64,000 nucleotides of DNA from Limosilactobacillus reuteri (GCF_034259105.1 NZ_CP139478.1:1911001-1975000), one strand, 5' to 3'; numbered from the stretch's first letter, positions 36,556 to 45,450 are shown. Numbers and translations: made by a program. Notes: generated from the sequence alone by a model not told the origin.

Positions 36556-37311
36556 TTATTCTACCTTCTTTTTCTGTGATCTACGTATAAAGTGAATAAT
36601 AATCGTTACCGCAAAAACAAGCAAGATAAAACTACCGAAAATCCCTGATGGAATCTCGATGTCAATTGCAGGAATCGTTAAGAAAAGTTTAATAGCAATC
36701 ACAAAGATTAAGATATATGCCATCGGTTCTAACTCAGGAACTTTGCGCATCAGTTTCATAATAACTTCAGCAATTCCTCGCATACATGCAATCCCAATCA
36801 GACCACCGATTAAAACAATAACCGGATTATTAGAGACAGCTAATGACGCCAAAACAGAATCAATGGAGAAAATAATATCCATAAATTCGATCTGTAAAAC
36901 AACTGTCCAAAAAAGCTTTCGTCCAGTTAAACGCGTTTTACCTTCACGGGTCTTTCGCATTGCTCGCTTACCAAAGAACTTATTATGAAAGTAACGATAG
37001 ACAAGGTAAATTAAGTAAGCAGCTCCAATAACTTTGATTTCCCAAAAGTTAATGAGATATACTCCGATTCCAATAATTAAGAACCGAAAAACATAAGAAC
37101 CCCAAATACCATAGAAAAGTGATTCTTCTTGTTCTTTTAACGTTGGTAATACACGTGTCTGAGCCGCTAACACAACAGCATTATCAACTGACAGTAAACA
37201 TTCAATCATAACCAACGAAAAGATGATTAACCAATCCTGTCCTGATGTAACGACTGTTGCCCAGTTATGTGGATCAAAAAATGGTCCATACAACTTCTCT
37301 AAAAGTGACAA
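36556..37311 (-). CDS. TerC-family membrane protein (YkoY type)
   Basis: A 251-residue membrane protein with ~7 spans and the TerC acidic motifs MIECLLSVDNAVVLA and QIEFMDIIFSIDSVLA. Members of this branch take part in metal (Mn) export or metallation of secreted proteins. It lies between rluA and trxA on the same strand with short gaps (18 bases and 1 base). No yybP-ykoY manganese riboswitch is present upstream; the gap is too short. Confidence 0.88.
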   Translation of the reverse strand: MSLLEKLYGPFFDPHNWATVVTSGQDWLIIFSLVMIECLLSVDNAVVLAAQTRVLPTLKEQEESLFYGIWGSYVFRFLIIGIGVYLINFWEIKVIGAAYLIYLVYRYFHNKFFGKRAMRKTREGKTRLTGRKLFWTVVLQIEFMDIIFSIDSVLASLAVSNNPVIVLIGGLIGIACMRGIAEVIMKLMRKVPELEPMAYILIFVIAIKLFLTIPAIDIEIPSGIFGSFILLVFAVTIIIHFIRRSQKKKVE

Positions 37312-37329
37312 TTAATGTCCTCCCTTAAT

Positions 37330-38250
37330 TTAAATTTGCTTTTTAGCTAAGTTATATTTTACCAAATAATTTTCAAAATACGACGGTAATGGCGCACTAA
37401 TATTTAAAGATTTCATTACGAAGGGTAATATGAGTTTTTGCGACACTCCATGAAGCAGCATCCCCTCTGTTGAAGAAGTATTATAAAGCGGATCGCCAAC
37501 AATCGGATGACCACTATGCGCCAAATGAACCCTGAGTTGGTGTGTACGACCAGTTACTAAGCGAAGTTTCACCAAAGAATGTTCACGATTACTTGCCAGT
37601 GTATCATAATAGGTCAAAGCCGGCTGCGCGTTTTGCCCATTTACTTGATGAAGATGGGGATTCACCGGATTACGTCCAATTGCCCAATCTAGTTTTCCAC
37701 TCTGGGCCATTTCTCCCTCTACTACCGCCAAATATTGTCGGTGGATTTGTCCATCACTAATTAATCGGTTAAGGATTGGGACAACAATTGGATTCTTAGC
37801 AACAACTACTGCACCACTCGTTTGTAAATCTATCCGATGGACCATATAAGCATTATTTTGACTATGCGCTAAATAGCCTGCGACATCATTCATTAATGTC
37901 CCTGTTTCGCCATGATAATTAGGGTGTGTTTTTTTTCCCCGCGGTTTATTTACCACTAATAAATCGCGATTCTCATAGAGAACCTCTAAGTGTGATTGTG
38001 AAGACGGAATATAATCATTTGCGGTAGGGGTCCGAATTTCATCACCACAAAATAGCAACTTAATATTATCGTTTCTTCCCACCAGTTCATTCATTGACCG
38101 ATATTCACCATTAACAAGCACTGTCCGCCTAATTCGTAAATAGTGAATTAGCCGACTAGGAAGCAGCCATTGATCATGCAACAACTTGCGTAATGGTTTC
38201 GCCACCTGGTCATCAGTTAATTTTTCATTAATTTGCCACCGATACTTCAT
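37330..38250 (-). CDS. RluA-family pseudouridine synthase
   Basis: A 306-residue RNA-modifying enzyme. The N-terminal ~80 residues form an S4-like RNA-binding part (RLIHYLRIRRTVLVNGEY). The catalytic motif is MVHRIDLQTSGAVVVAKN (Asp in HRIDxxTSG), and the C-terminal motif VTGRTHQLRVHLAHSGHPIVGDPLY is typical of RluA/RluD. ATG 38250 follows GAGAGGTG; a GTG three codons upstream lies inside that site. The target uridine (rRNA or tRNA) cannot be read from sequence. Confidence 0.9.
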   Translation of the reverse strand: MKYRWQINEKLTDDQVAKPLRKLLHDQWLLPSRLIHYLRIRRTVLVNGEYRSMNELVGRNDNIKLLFCGDEIRTPTANDYIPSSQSHLEVLYENRDLLVVNKPRGKKTHPNYHGETGTLMNDVAGYLAHSQNNAYMVHRIDLQTSGAVVVAKNPIVVPILNRLISDGQIHRQYLAVVEGEMAQSGKLDWAIGRNPVNPHLHQVNGQNAQPALTYYDTLASNREHSLVKLRLVTGRTHQLRVHLAHSGHPIVGDPLYNTSSTEGMLLHGVSQKLILPFVMKSLNISAPLPSYFENYLVKYNLAKKQI

Positions 38251-38396
38251 TTTACTCACCTCTCTTTCGCCTAAATTCTGATAAGATTATTTTACTGTAT
38301 TTCCCAGGAAATATTTAGAATATTTTTAAGTCGGTTTACTTTTATCCGATAATAGTGTTGAATAGAGTATGAGTAAATTTAAGGGGATGGGTACTG

Positions 38397-39314
38397 ATGT
38401 TAACAATAGAACAAATTAATGATCATAGTAAATGGATAAGTATATTCGAACCTCTTCCCCATGAACGATTAGATTTAATTGAAAAATACGAGGTTACTCA
38501 AGAATTGCTTGATTACGCAATTGACCCCTACGAAAAAGCCCGGGTTGAAATTGATCCAGATGCAGGAGTTACATTATTAATTTTCGATGTCTATGTGCCA
38601 ACTCATGCTGTGACGGCTCCACAGACCGCACCAATTGGCATCATGCTAACCGCTAATAATATCATTACTTTTACAAATGCAAAAACTAACTTTGTAAATG
38701 GAATCATCGCTAATCAGCTGCAATTATTAAAGAAACACGGTGAAAATGACGATAAATTAAATTTAGTCTTTCCTATTCTTTATCGCCTTTCGACTGATTA
38801 CTTTGGCCCCCTTCGTAGTGCAGATCAACAGCGACAAGAAATTCAACGAAACCTTCAACTACGAACGGGCCGCCAAGCCATTACCCAATTTACGGAAATT
38901 GAAACTGGACTAGTTTATATTCTTACCTCGCTCAAAGGGAATGTTTCCCTACTTGAAGAATTTAAACGCCGCTTTGGTAACCACATTACTACGAAGCAAT
39001 ATAATGACCTTGATGATGTAATTGTCGAAGCACAGCAAGGTCTAGAGATGGCACAGATGACTTCAGATGTTTCTGCCCGTGTCTCTAACGCTTATAGCAA
39101 GGTTCTTGATAGTGACCTAAACCAAACGATGAAATACCTAACCATTTATTCAATTGTTCTCTCAATTCCAACAATTGTATCTGGCTTTTATGGTGAAAAC
39201 GTCAAACTTCCCCTCGCAAACGGAGACTATTCATGGGTTTTTACAATCTTCATTACTATTGTCCTAATGTTGGCATGTGTCATCTTTCTTATTAATCGTC
39301 ATTGGTGGAAATAA
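38397..39314 (+). CDS. CorA-family divalent metal transporter, GEN instead of GMN
   Basis: A 305-residue protein with a large cytoplasmic N-terminal domain and two C-terminal transmembrane segments (residues ~245-268 and ~280-300), as in CorA Mg2+ channels. The loop between them reads FYGENVKLP, where almost all CorA proteins have YGMN. The Gly and Asn of the selectivity filter are kept but Met is replaced by Glu. ATG 38397 follows AAGGGGAT. It is a single gene with a long hairpin right after the stop. Confidence 0.88.
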   Translation: MLTIEQINDHSKWISIFEPLPHERLDLIEKYEVTQELLDYAIDPYEKARVEIDPDAGVTLLIFDVYVPTHAVTAPQTAPIGIMLTANNIITFTNAKTNFVNGIIANQLQLLKKHGENDDKLNLVFPILYRLSTDYFGPLRSADQQRQEIQRNLQLRTGRQAITQFTEIETGLVYILTSLKGNVSLLEEFKRRFGNHITTKQYNDLDDVIVEAQQGLEMAQMTSDVSARVSNAYSKVLDSDLNQTMKYLTIYSIVLSIPTIVSGFYGENVKLPLANGDYSWVFTIFITIVLMLACVIFLINRHWWK

Positions 39315-39322
39315 AATAGTGA

Positions 39323-39434
39323 GTGAAAATTAACCTTCTCGACAAGGCGGTGGGCTAAGGATAGAACGGTGATTAGCACGGTACAGACTGATTATCGTTC
39401 GGACTTAGCCTCGAGCCTTGTGGTTAATTTCCAC
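39323..39434 (+). repeat. Long nested hairpin after corA
   Basis: About 110 bases fold into one long interrupted hairpin: GTGxAAATTAACC (39323-39335) with GGTTAATTTxCAC, CAAGGC (39343-39348) with GCCTTG (39415-39420), GGCTAAG (39353-39359) with CTTAGCC (39404-39410), and GAACG (39364-39368) with CGTTC (39396-39400). It has no open frame and no T run. Confidence 0.7.
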
Positions 39435-39457
39435 GATATCTTGACTAATCGTAGGAA

Positions 39458-39500
39458 AGAGGCTGAGAAAAAAACGGAGTTTTTTCTCAGCCTCTATTTT
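39458..39500. terminator. Strong bidirectional terminator between corA and the dipeptidase
   Basis: A perfect 16-bp stem (39458-39473 with 39480-39495) with six A and six T residues inside the arms and a six-base loop. Confidence 0.88.
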
Positions 39501-40932
39501 ATAAGTTATCGCCACGTTCAAATTGGAACTTAGAATTTAACAACGCTTCATGTAAAAGCTGGTTAATCAATTCATGCGTTTCATTCAGAATATGATTAGC
39601 GGTTTTCATATTTTGTTCAGTTAGATAGTTAATTAAATTAGCCGAATTTTGGATCTGAGCTGTTTTTGTAATTGTATCTACTCGTCCTACGCCATAGCTT
39701 TGACACCGATCTCGGAAATTATTTACTTCATTGATAAATTCATGATAGCGTGGTTCTACAATTACTTCTAACAATTTATTTAACCAATAAGCACTCTTAT
39801 CCGGCTGAGCATCGTCAGTAGCATACTTATATTTTGCCGGAGTATCACTAATATTTGTAAAGAACGGAACATAAGGGCTATAGCAATAAAAGCCAAAATT
39901 AATCCATTGAATAGCAGCATATTGTGCTGGTACGTCATTCCGAATTTGCAAAATACACGAGCTTTGATTACGATCAAGTGCAATTGAACGGAATTTTCGC
40001 TGTTCCTCTGGTGTTCCAGAAGCATAAGTTCCCATTGGATCATAAGGAGTACCGTTATAATGCGATGAGAGGAAGTACTCTACATCCTCAACGGCAATTT
40101 TCTTTTCTGCATGTTGAACAAATGGAATTTTTTGGCTGGTAGGCTCCTGTTTTAAGGATGGAGTAAAGAGCTTTTGACCATACCAAGAACGAGGGGTGTT
40201 GTAGTAGGCATCTGCCTCATCTTGTGTGCCAAAAATATTCCGGAAATTAAACGTTTGTGGATTAGGATTTAAATGATATTTTTCAACAAAATCTTTAATT
40301 TGCGGCGCATACATGAAGCTATCGTGATCGTTAAAGTCGACCTCTTCGATACACATAATGTTCGGTGCAATTGCATAAGCATCATCAGGAATCCGCTGGG
40401 CAACCCATTGATGACCTCCACCGGTCTCAAAATACCAGACTTCATCCTTATCGCTAAAAGCAATTCCGTTACTTTCACCAGTACCGTATTTTTCAATTAG
40501 GGAACCAAGACGTTGAACTCCTTCGCGGGCGGACTTAATAAATGGTAGGACGAGATAAACCATTGAATCTTCATTAATTCCGTTTTCTACTAACGGATCA
40601 TGACCAAGCACCCTGGCATTTGTCATTTCGGTTTCTGTCGCACTCATTGCAACATTATATTCATTAATGCCTTGCTCATCCCAGCGTCCTTCATCAGGTA
40701 CGCCATTGGGAGTTGCCGTATAACGGCATCCCTGTCCCTTCATCTCAACAGTTAACCCATTATATTTTGAAACATAATGTTCACCGGTGTAATCCTTGGC
40801 AGGAAATACTTTGAATGTCTTAGGATTGACTCCATCTTCTGCATCCTCATCACGTGCAATAATTGTTGAACCATCAATCGTCGCATTCTTTCCAACAAGC
40901 ATTGCCGTACAACTACTCATTAGCTTTTGCAT
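39499..40932 (-). CDS. pepD: C69-family dipeptidase (PepD type)
   Basis: A 477-residue N-terminal-nucleophile hydrolase. The start MSSCTAMLVGKNATIDGSTIIARDED is the family signature; the Cys after SS becomes the nucleophile on processing. Length and later blocks (YNVAMSATETE, ESGxxG-like region, WYGQKLF) fit lactobacillus PepD dipeptidases, which act on a wide range of dipeptides in the cytoplasm. ATG 40932 has GGAAGGAAG upstream; ATG 40920 directly before SSC is also possible. It is a single gene. Confidence 0.9.
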   Translation of the reverse strand: MQKLMSSCTAMLVGKNATIDGSTIIARDEDAEDGVNPKTFKVFPAKDYTGEHYVSKYNGLTVEMKGQGCRYTATPNGVPDEGRWDEQGINEYNVAMSATETEMTNARVLGHDPLVENGINEDSMVYLVLPFIKSAREGVQRLGSLIEKYGTGESNGIAFSDKDEVWYFETGGGHQWVAQRIPDDAYAIAPNIMCIEEVDFNDHDSFMYAPQIKDFVEKYHLNPNPQTFNFRNIFGTQDEADAYYNTPRSWYGQKLFTPSLKQEPTSQKIPFVQHAEKKIAVEDVEYFLSSHYNGTPYDPMGTYASGTPEEQRKFRSIALDRNQSSCILQIRNDVPAQYAAIQWINFGFYCYSPYVPFFTNISDTPAKYKYATDDAQPDKSAYWLNKLLEVIVEPRYHEFINEVNNFRDRCQSYGVGRVDTITKTAQIQNSANLINYLTEQNMKTANHILNETHELINQLLHEALLNSKFQFERGDNL

Positions 40933-41050
40933 AATATACGCTTCCTTCCACAGTAGTTACTGTACCTTCTAATAATACCACTATCTGGAATTAACTGGAT
41001 TATAAAGAAAAAGCTGAACGTTAATCACACAAGCCAATCTAAAATATCAT

Positions 41051-41086
41051 TAATACCGAACAAGCCATTGAAAATGTTCGGTATTA
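41051..41086. promoter_or_regulatory. PurR-type operator (inverted PurBoxes)
   Basis: TAATACCGAACA (41051-41062) and TGTTCGGTATTA (41075-41086) are perfect inverted arms. The central CGAA and TTCG are 16 bases apart, the known geometry of Bacillus PurR boxes. No T run follows, so it is not a terminator. It lies ~30 bases before the guanine riboswitch of pbuX. Confidence 0.65.
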
Positions 41087-41111
41087 GTGCTAGGATAACT
41101 ACATCAAATAA

Positions 41112-41270
41112 ATAGCCTATATAATACCGAAATATGGTCGGTTAGTCTCTACCTAAAGCCGTAAACTTTAGACTATAAGCACTTCTTAAAAACTGACACT
41201 GTCTGTTTTTAACTTCAAGCTTTTAAAAATCGGTAGAGAGGCTGAATTTTCAGTCTCTTATTTTTATTTA
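41112..41270 (+). promoter_or_regulatory. Guanine-class purine riboswitch with terminator
   Basis: The aptamer consensus is clear: TATATAAT, ATATGG, GTCTCTACC, CCGTAAA and AGACTATAAG, within 41115-41181. The pyrimidine at the specificity position (GACTAT) is C, so guanine or xanthine is expected. TCTCTACC (41146-41153) in the aptamer is exactly complementary to GGTAGAGA (41232-41239), which is the 5' part of terminator AGAGGCTGA/TCAGTCTCT (41237-41258) with a T-rich run. Ligand binding should therefore turn transcription off. Confidence 0.92.
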
Positions 41271-41298
41271 GGCGTGTTAATTTTTGGGGAGGTATATT

Positions 41299-42627
41299 TT
41301 GAAAGAACCTGTTTCATCTATTCAAGCACCTAGTCGTCACACTAAAATCGATTTCACTCGTCAATGGCAAAATTTTGTCCTTGGTTTCCAGCACTTACTT
41401 GCAATGTATTCTGGGGACGTTCTTGTTCCGCTATTAATTGGACATTACTTACATTTCTCCACGCTTCAAATGACTTACCTAGTCTCGATCGATATTTTCA
41501 TGTGTGGTGTCGCAACCCTCTTACAATTAAAGCGAACACCATTAACTGGAATCGGCTTGCCTGTTGTCCTCGGTTGCGCAGTTCAAGCTGTTACTCCCCT
41601 CGAAACAATTGGTGGAAAGCTAGGAATCACTTATATGTATGGGGCCATTATTGCAGCCGGGATCTTTGTTTTCCTAATTGCTGGCTTTTTTGCCCGCTTA
41701 AAAAAGTTTTTTCCACCGGTCGTTACTGGATCTTTAATAACTATTATTGGATTTACCCTTGTTCCAGTAGGTTTCCAAGACCTAGGAGGAGGTACGCCAA
41801 CTGCTGCTTCATTTGGTGATCCCGCTAACCTCCTTATCGGCTTTCTAACAATTGCCATCATTCTGTTATTCAATGCCTTTGCTCGTGGCTTTATGAAATC
41901 AATCGCCATTTTACTAGGAATTTTAATTTCTTCTTTCATTGCAGGCGCATTAGGCTTTGTCTCTCTTAAACCGGTTAGTGAAGCTGCTTGGTTCCACGCT
42001 CCGCAATTATTCTTCTTTGGCGTTCCACGTTTTGATATGAGTGCCATGATCACAATGATTCTTGTTTCGCTCACGACAATGATTGAGTCAACCGGTGTTT
42101 TCTTTGCCCTTAGCGACATTACTGGCCGTCAATTAACAACCAACGACTTAGAACGTGGATACCGCGCTGAAGGTATTGCTGCAATTTTAGGCGGACTTTT
42201 TAATACCTTCCCTTATTCTACTTTCTCTGAAAATGTGGGTGTTCTTAAAATGTCTGGAGTGAAAAGTCGTCAACCCGTTTACTATGCCGCCTTTTTACTC
42301 TTATTGCTTGGTCTTTTACCTAAAGTCGGCGCTCTCGCAACGGTTATTCCAGAACCTGTCCTTGGTGGTGCAATGATTGTGATGTTTGGGATGGTCGGTG
42401 TTCAAGGAGTTCAAATTCTCCATAAAGTTGATTTCTCTAACAATGCCAACCTTCTTACTGCATCTGTTTCAATTGGACTAGGATTAGGGATTACCATGTA
42501 TCCGCAACTGTTCCAGCATATGCCAACTGAATTTCAAATCATCCTGGGTAACGGGATTGTCGTCACCAGTCTTTCAGCCGTTCTTCTTAATCTGTTATTT
42601 AATCACCGGTGGGCTAATCATAATTAA
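41299..42627 (+). CDS. pbuX: Xanthine/uracil-type nucleobase permease (PbuX)
   Basis: A 442-residue nucleobase:cation symporter-2 carrier with ~12-14 spans. Motifs include FVLGFQHLLAMYSGDVLVP at the start, GLPVVLGCAVQAVTPL, and the signature SLTTMIESTGVFFALSD plus NTFPYSTFSENVGVL. TTG 41299 is the start, with GGGGAGG six bases upstream; the earlier TTG is part of that site. Regulation by a guanine riboswitch and a PurR-type operator supports xanthine or guanine rather than uracil. Confidence 0.92.
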   Translation: MKEPVSSIQAPSRHTKIDFTRQWQNFVLGFQHLLAMYSGDVLVPLLIGHYLHFSTLQMTYLVSIDIFMCGVATLLQLKRTPLTGIGLPVVLGCAVQAVTPLETIGGKLGITYMYGAIIAAGIFVFLIAGFFARLKKFFPPVVTGSLITIIGFTLVPVGFQDLGGGTPTAASFGDPANLLIGFLTIAIILLFNAFARGFMKSIAILLGILISSFIAGALGFVSLKPVSEAAWFHAPQLFFFGVPRFDMSAMITMILVSLTTMIESTGVFFALSDITGRQLTTNDLERGYRAEGIAAILGGLFNTFPYSTFSENVGVLKMSGVKSRQPVYYAAFLLLLLGLLPKVGALATVIPEPVLGGAMIVMFGMVGVQGVQILHKVDFSNNANLLTASVSIGLGLGITMYPQLFQHMPTEFQIILGNGIVVTSLSAVLLNLLFNHRWANHN

Positions 42628-42652
42628 TTCTCATTCTTTTTTAATTTAGTTG

Positions 42653-42915
42653 TTGACATTCAAATCTCAGCACGATATTATAATTTCAACAATTATCGTT
42701 TCAGTAGAACCTTCGTTGGGCGTAAGAGAGCCGGTGGTTAGGTGCGAACCGGTCAGGCGAAGTGTTTCGAATTATCACGTGATCTGAATTGTCCGGCCAT
42801 ATTCAGTGCCGTTACCACCTGATATGAGTGCGCATAAAATCAAGATGCGTAGGTGGGTGGTACCGCGATTAAAATAATCGTCCCGTTGATACTTTTATCA
42901 ACGGGACTTTTTTTA
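42653..42915 (+). promoter_or_regulatory. Promoter and T-box leader, tyrosine specifier
   Basis: TTGACA (42653-42658) and TATTAT (42676-42681) with a 17-base spacer precede a T-box RNA. The specifier loop lies between GAACCTTCG/CGAAGTGTTT and ATTATCGT/ACGTGAT. It reads CGAATTATC, which aligned with the Ile T-box loop (TGAAAATCA) gives codon TAT (Tyr) at 42773-42775. The core GGGTGGTACCGCG is at 42855-42867; TGGT fits A73, as in tRNA-Tyr. Terminator GTCCCGTTGAT/ATCAACGGGAC ends in seven T. The offset ATC reading is a weaker alternative. Confidence 0.85.
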
Positions 42916-42939
42916 TTTCTTTTCTAAGGAGGAACAACG

Positions 42940-44349
42940 ATGAAGAGTATTCGTTTCAAAGAGGCCGCAACCCTCTTACTTATCATGCTAATAATTTTAG
43001 GGACTGCCGTGATTAGGTTTGGCTTGTCACCACAGATCCCCGTCCTATTTGTCATTGCTTTACTTATTTTTTGGGTTAAGCTTCGTGGTGCTAGTTGGGA
43101 CGAGATTCATAAGGGTATCCAAGAAGGAATCGGTACCGCAATCATCCCCATCTTTATCTTTATCCTTATTGGCGCATTAATCGCTGTTTGGATTCAAGCT
43201 GGAGTCATCCCTACAATTATGATTGTCGGCTTCAAACTGATTAGCAGTCAATTTTTTGTTCCATCAACATTTATTGTCTGCTCTTTAGTCGGTCTATCCA
43301 TTGGTAGTGGTTTTACAACTATTTCGACAATCGGAATTGCCTTATTTGGAATGGGAGTTGCGCTTAATGCTAATCCTGCGCTGGTAGCGGGTGCGATCAT
43401 TTCGGGAGCCGTTTTTGGTGATAAAATGTCGCCGCTCTCTGATTCAACTAATCTTGCCTCCGCAATTGCAGGTAGTGACCTTTTCGCCCATATTAAGAAT
43501 ATGATGTGGTCAACGATTCCTTCTTTTATCGTTTCGCTAATTCTATTCTGGTTCTTTGGTAATTCCAGTTCTCATATCAGCGCCGGTAAGATCGCCCACA
43601 CAATGGCTATCCTTAATCAACAATTTATGATTTCATGGTGGGCCCTACTACCAATCGCCTTAATGTTTATCTGTGCATGGCGTCATATTCCAGCTATTCC
43701 AACCTTATTTATCAATATCATCGTTACAGTAGTCATGATCTTCTTCCAAAAGCCAGGAATCTCTCTTCAATCCCTCGCCAAATTAATTAGTGATGGCTTC
43801 GTTGCTCACACTAGCGATGCAACTGTTAATACGCTACTTACCCGTGGTGGGATTAGCAGTATGATGGGAACAGTTTCCCTGATCATTGTTACCCTTTCGC
43901 TTGGGGGAATTTTGATGAAGTTTAACATTGTTCAGTCAGCAATGAAGCCGCTTATTGACCACCTTCATAAGCCTGGCAGCCTTATTACTGTTACAATTCT
44001 TTCGGGTATTGGAATCAATCTTTTTGTTGGGGAGCAATACCTTTCCGTTATTCTTCCAGGTAAGGCATTTAAGGGTGCATTTGATAAAATGGGTCTTTCA
44101 CCATTAGCCCTTAGTCGTGTCCTTGAAGATGGCGGAAGCGTTATCAATTACTTAATCCCATGGGGAGTTGCCGGATCATTCGCCGCCTCAACCCTTGGTG
44201 TACCAGTCCTTCACTTCCTACCATTCGCTTTCTTTAGTCTGTTTTCACCAGTCTTCTCAATTTTAAGTGGAGTTACGGGGATTGGTTTGAAGTGGCAAAA
44301 AGGAAAGCAACGCAATACTACAAATGAAAATCAAATAAAGGAAGCTTAA
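42940..44349 (+). CDS. NhaC-family transporter, probably for tyrosine
   Basis: A 469-residue carrier with ~11-12 spans of the NhaC Na+/H+ antiporter family. Motifs are FILIGALIAVWIQAGVIPT, FGDKMSPLSDSTNLA and the C-terminal PWGVAGSFAASTLGV. NhaC-like genes under Tyr T-boxes (for example yheL in Bacillus) have been proposed to move tyrosine, and the T-box upstream supports that. AAGGAGGA precedes ATG 42940. The gene ended in a bidirectional terminator that is now split by an IS30 copy. Confidence 0.85.
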   Translation: MKSIRFKEAATLLLIMLIILGTAVIRFGLSPQIPVLFVIALLIFWVKLRGASWDEIHKGIQEGIGTAIIPIFIFILIGALIAVWIQAGVIPTIMIVGFKLISSQFFVPSTFIVCSLVGLSIGSGFTTISTIGIALFGMGVALNANPALVAGAIISGAVFGDKMSPLSDSTNLASAIAGSDLFAHIKNMMWSTIPSFIVSLILFWFFGNSSSHISAGKIAHTMAILNQQFMISWWALLPIALMFICAWRHIPAIPTLFINIIVTVVMIFFQKPGISLQSLAKLISDGFVAHTSDATVNTLLTRGGISSMMGTVSLIIVTLSLGGILMKFNIVQSAMKPLIDHLHKPGSLITVTILSGIGINLFVGEQYLSVILPGKAFKGAFDKMGLSPLALSRVLEDGGSVINYLIPWGVAGSFAASTLGVPVLHFLPFAFFSLFSPVFSILSGVTGIGLKWQKGKQRNTTNENQIKEA

Positions 44350-44377
44350 AAAAAATCTGGGTTTGAGAATTTCTTTT

Positions 44378-45431
44378 GGCAGATTGTAAAATTTAAGTTG
44401 AACATTTAAGTGGACAGAAAAACCCATCAAGGTCTTTAATGGTGTTACCACACAATCCATTAGAAAGAAGGACCTTGATGAGCACCACTATTTTATCATT
44501 CCAGAACCGTGTTGTCATTGAAACGCTTCATAATGAAGGACGTTCCTTGCGATACATCGCTAACTACTTAGGCTTTAGTAAGACCACCATCTTTAACGAA
44601 CTTCACCGGCTAAATAGTGGGTATCAAGCTGAACTAGCGCAAACTGACTTTGAACGCAAGGTTAGTCAACGGGGGCGGAAGTCTTCACTCACTAAAAGCC
44701 TTAAGCACTTGATTGAGGAAAAGATTCAAGTCCAGAAGTGGTCCCCTGAACAAGTTGCCCATGTAGTTGGGATTGCCTACAAGACGGTCTATAACTGGAT
44801 TGATCAAGGATGGCTTGATGTACAGTTACCCGATTTGCCTGATCATGGAATTCGTCGTCATCGTGCTAAAGAAAAGCGTGGTACGTTCAGTCACGGCCGC
44901 TCCATTGAGGAGCGTCCTCATAAAGTCGAAACTCGCCAAGAATTCGGCCACTTTGAAGCTGATACCGTACTTTCTGGCAAACGTAAAGGTCAAGCTGTGG
45001 CGACTTTTGTGGAGCGTAAGAGTCGCCTGACAATTGTTAAACGGCTCCATGGTCGCGACAGTCAGTCCATGACTCAAGCCGTACTTGAACTAGCTAGTCA
45101 ACTTCAAGACAAGCTCAAGACGCTTACCGTGGATCATGGGAAAGAGTTCGCTAACTATCAGGCAATTGAACAGCTAACGGGTACTCAGGTTTACTTTGCC
45201 CATGCCTATTCACCGCACGAACGCGGTAGTAATGAGAACCGTAATCGAGTTTTGCGACGGTTTATTCCCAAGGGACAAGCCATTGAAGAGCTGAGCGATC
45301 GCCAGCTGGTTCAAATCAATTGGTATCTGAATTCCCGACCACTTAAATGTCTTAACTGGCACACACCAATCGAGATCTTCTTGATTAATCTACGTCACTA
45401 AATTCGTTCAAGTTATTTCTTGCAATCTGCC
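44378..45431. mobile_element. IS30-family insertion sequence, type A copy 2, inside a terminator loop
   Basis: 1054 bp, the same length and encoded protein as the copy at 15397-16450, in opposite orientation. It is flanked by a 4-bp repeat TTTT (44374-44377 and 45432-45435). The flanks TCTGGGT (44356-44362, after an A run) and ACCCAGA (45436-45442, before CTTTTTT) are the two arms of one bidirectional terminator, so the element landed in its loop. Confidence 0.92.
44478..45401 (+). CDS. IS30-family transposase (type A, copy 2)
   Basis: A 307-residue DDE transposase identical in sequence to the product at 15427-16350. ATG 44478 follows AGAAGG. The DDE residues are in FEADTV, TVDHGKEF and SNENRNR. 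Intact. Confidence 0.93.
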   Translation: MSTTILSFQNRVVIETLHNEGRSLRYIANYLGFSKTTIFNELHRLNSGYQAELAQTDFERKVSQRGRKSSLTKSLKHLIEEKIQVQKWSPEQVAHVVGIAYKTVYNWIDQGWLDVQLPDLPDHGIRRHRAKEKRGTFSHGRSIEERPHKVETRQEFGHFEADTVLSGKRKGQAVATFVERKSRLTIVKRLHGRDSQSMTQAVLELASQLQDKLKTLTVDHGKEFANYQAIEQLTGTQVYFAHAYSPHERGSNENRNRVLRRFIPKGQAIEELSDRQLVQINWYLNSRPLKCLNWHTPIEIFLINLRH

Positions 45432-45450
45432 TTTTACCCAGACTTTTTTA

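Noticed and set aside
37312..37329. Manganese (yybP-ykoY) riboswitch before the TerC gene
   Set aside because: Only 18 bases separate it from the upstream rluA gene, far too short for the aptamer.
41051..41086. Terminator of the C69 dipeptidase gene
   Set aside because: The hairpin is perfect but has no T run on either strand and lies upstream, not downstream, of that gene. PurBox geometry fits better.
42774..42776. ATC (Ile) as specifier of the nhaC T-box
   Set aside because: It would be one base off the position found in the Ile and His T-boxes of this window; TAT fits the loop alignment and the carrier family.
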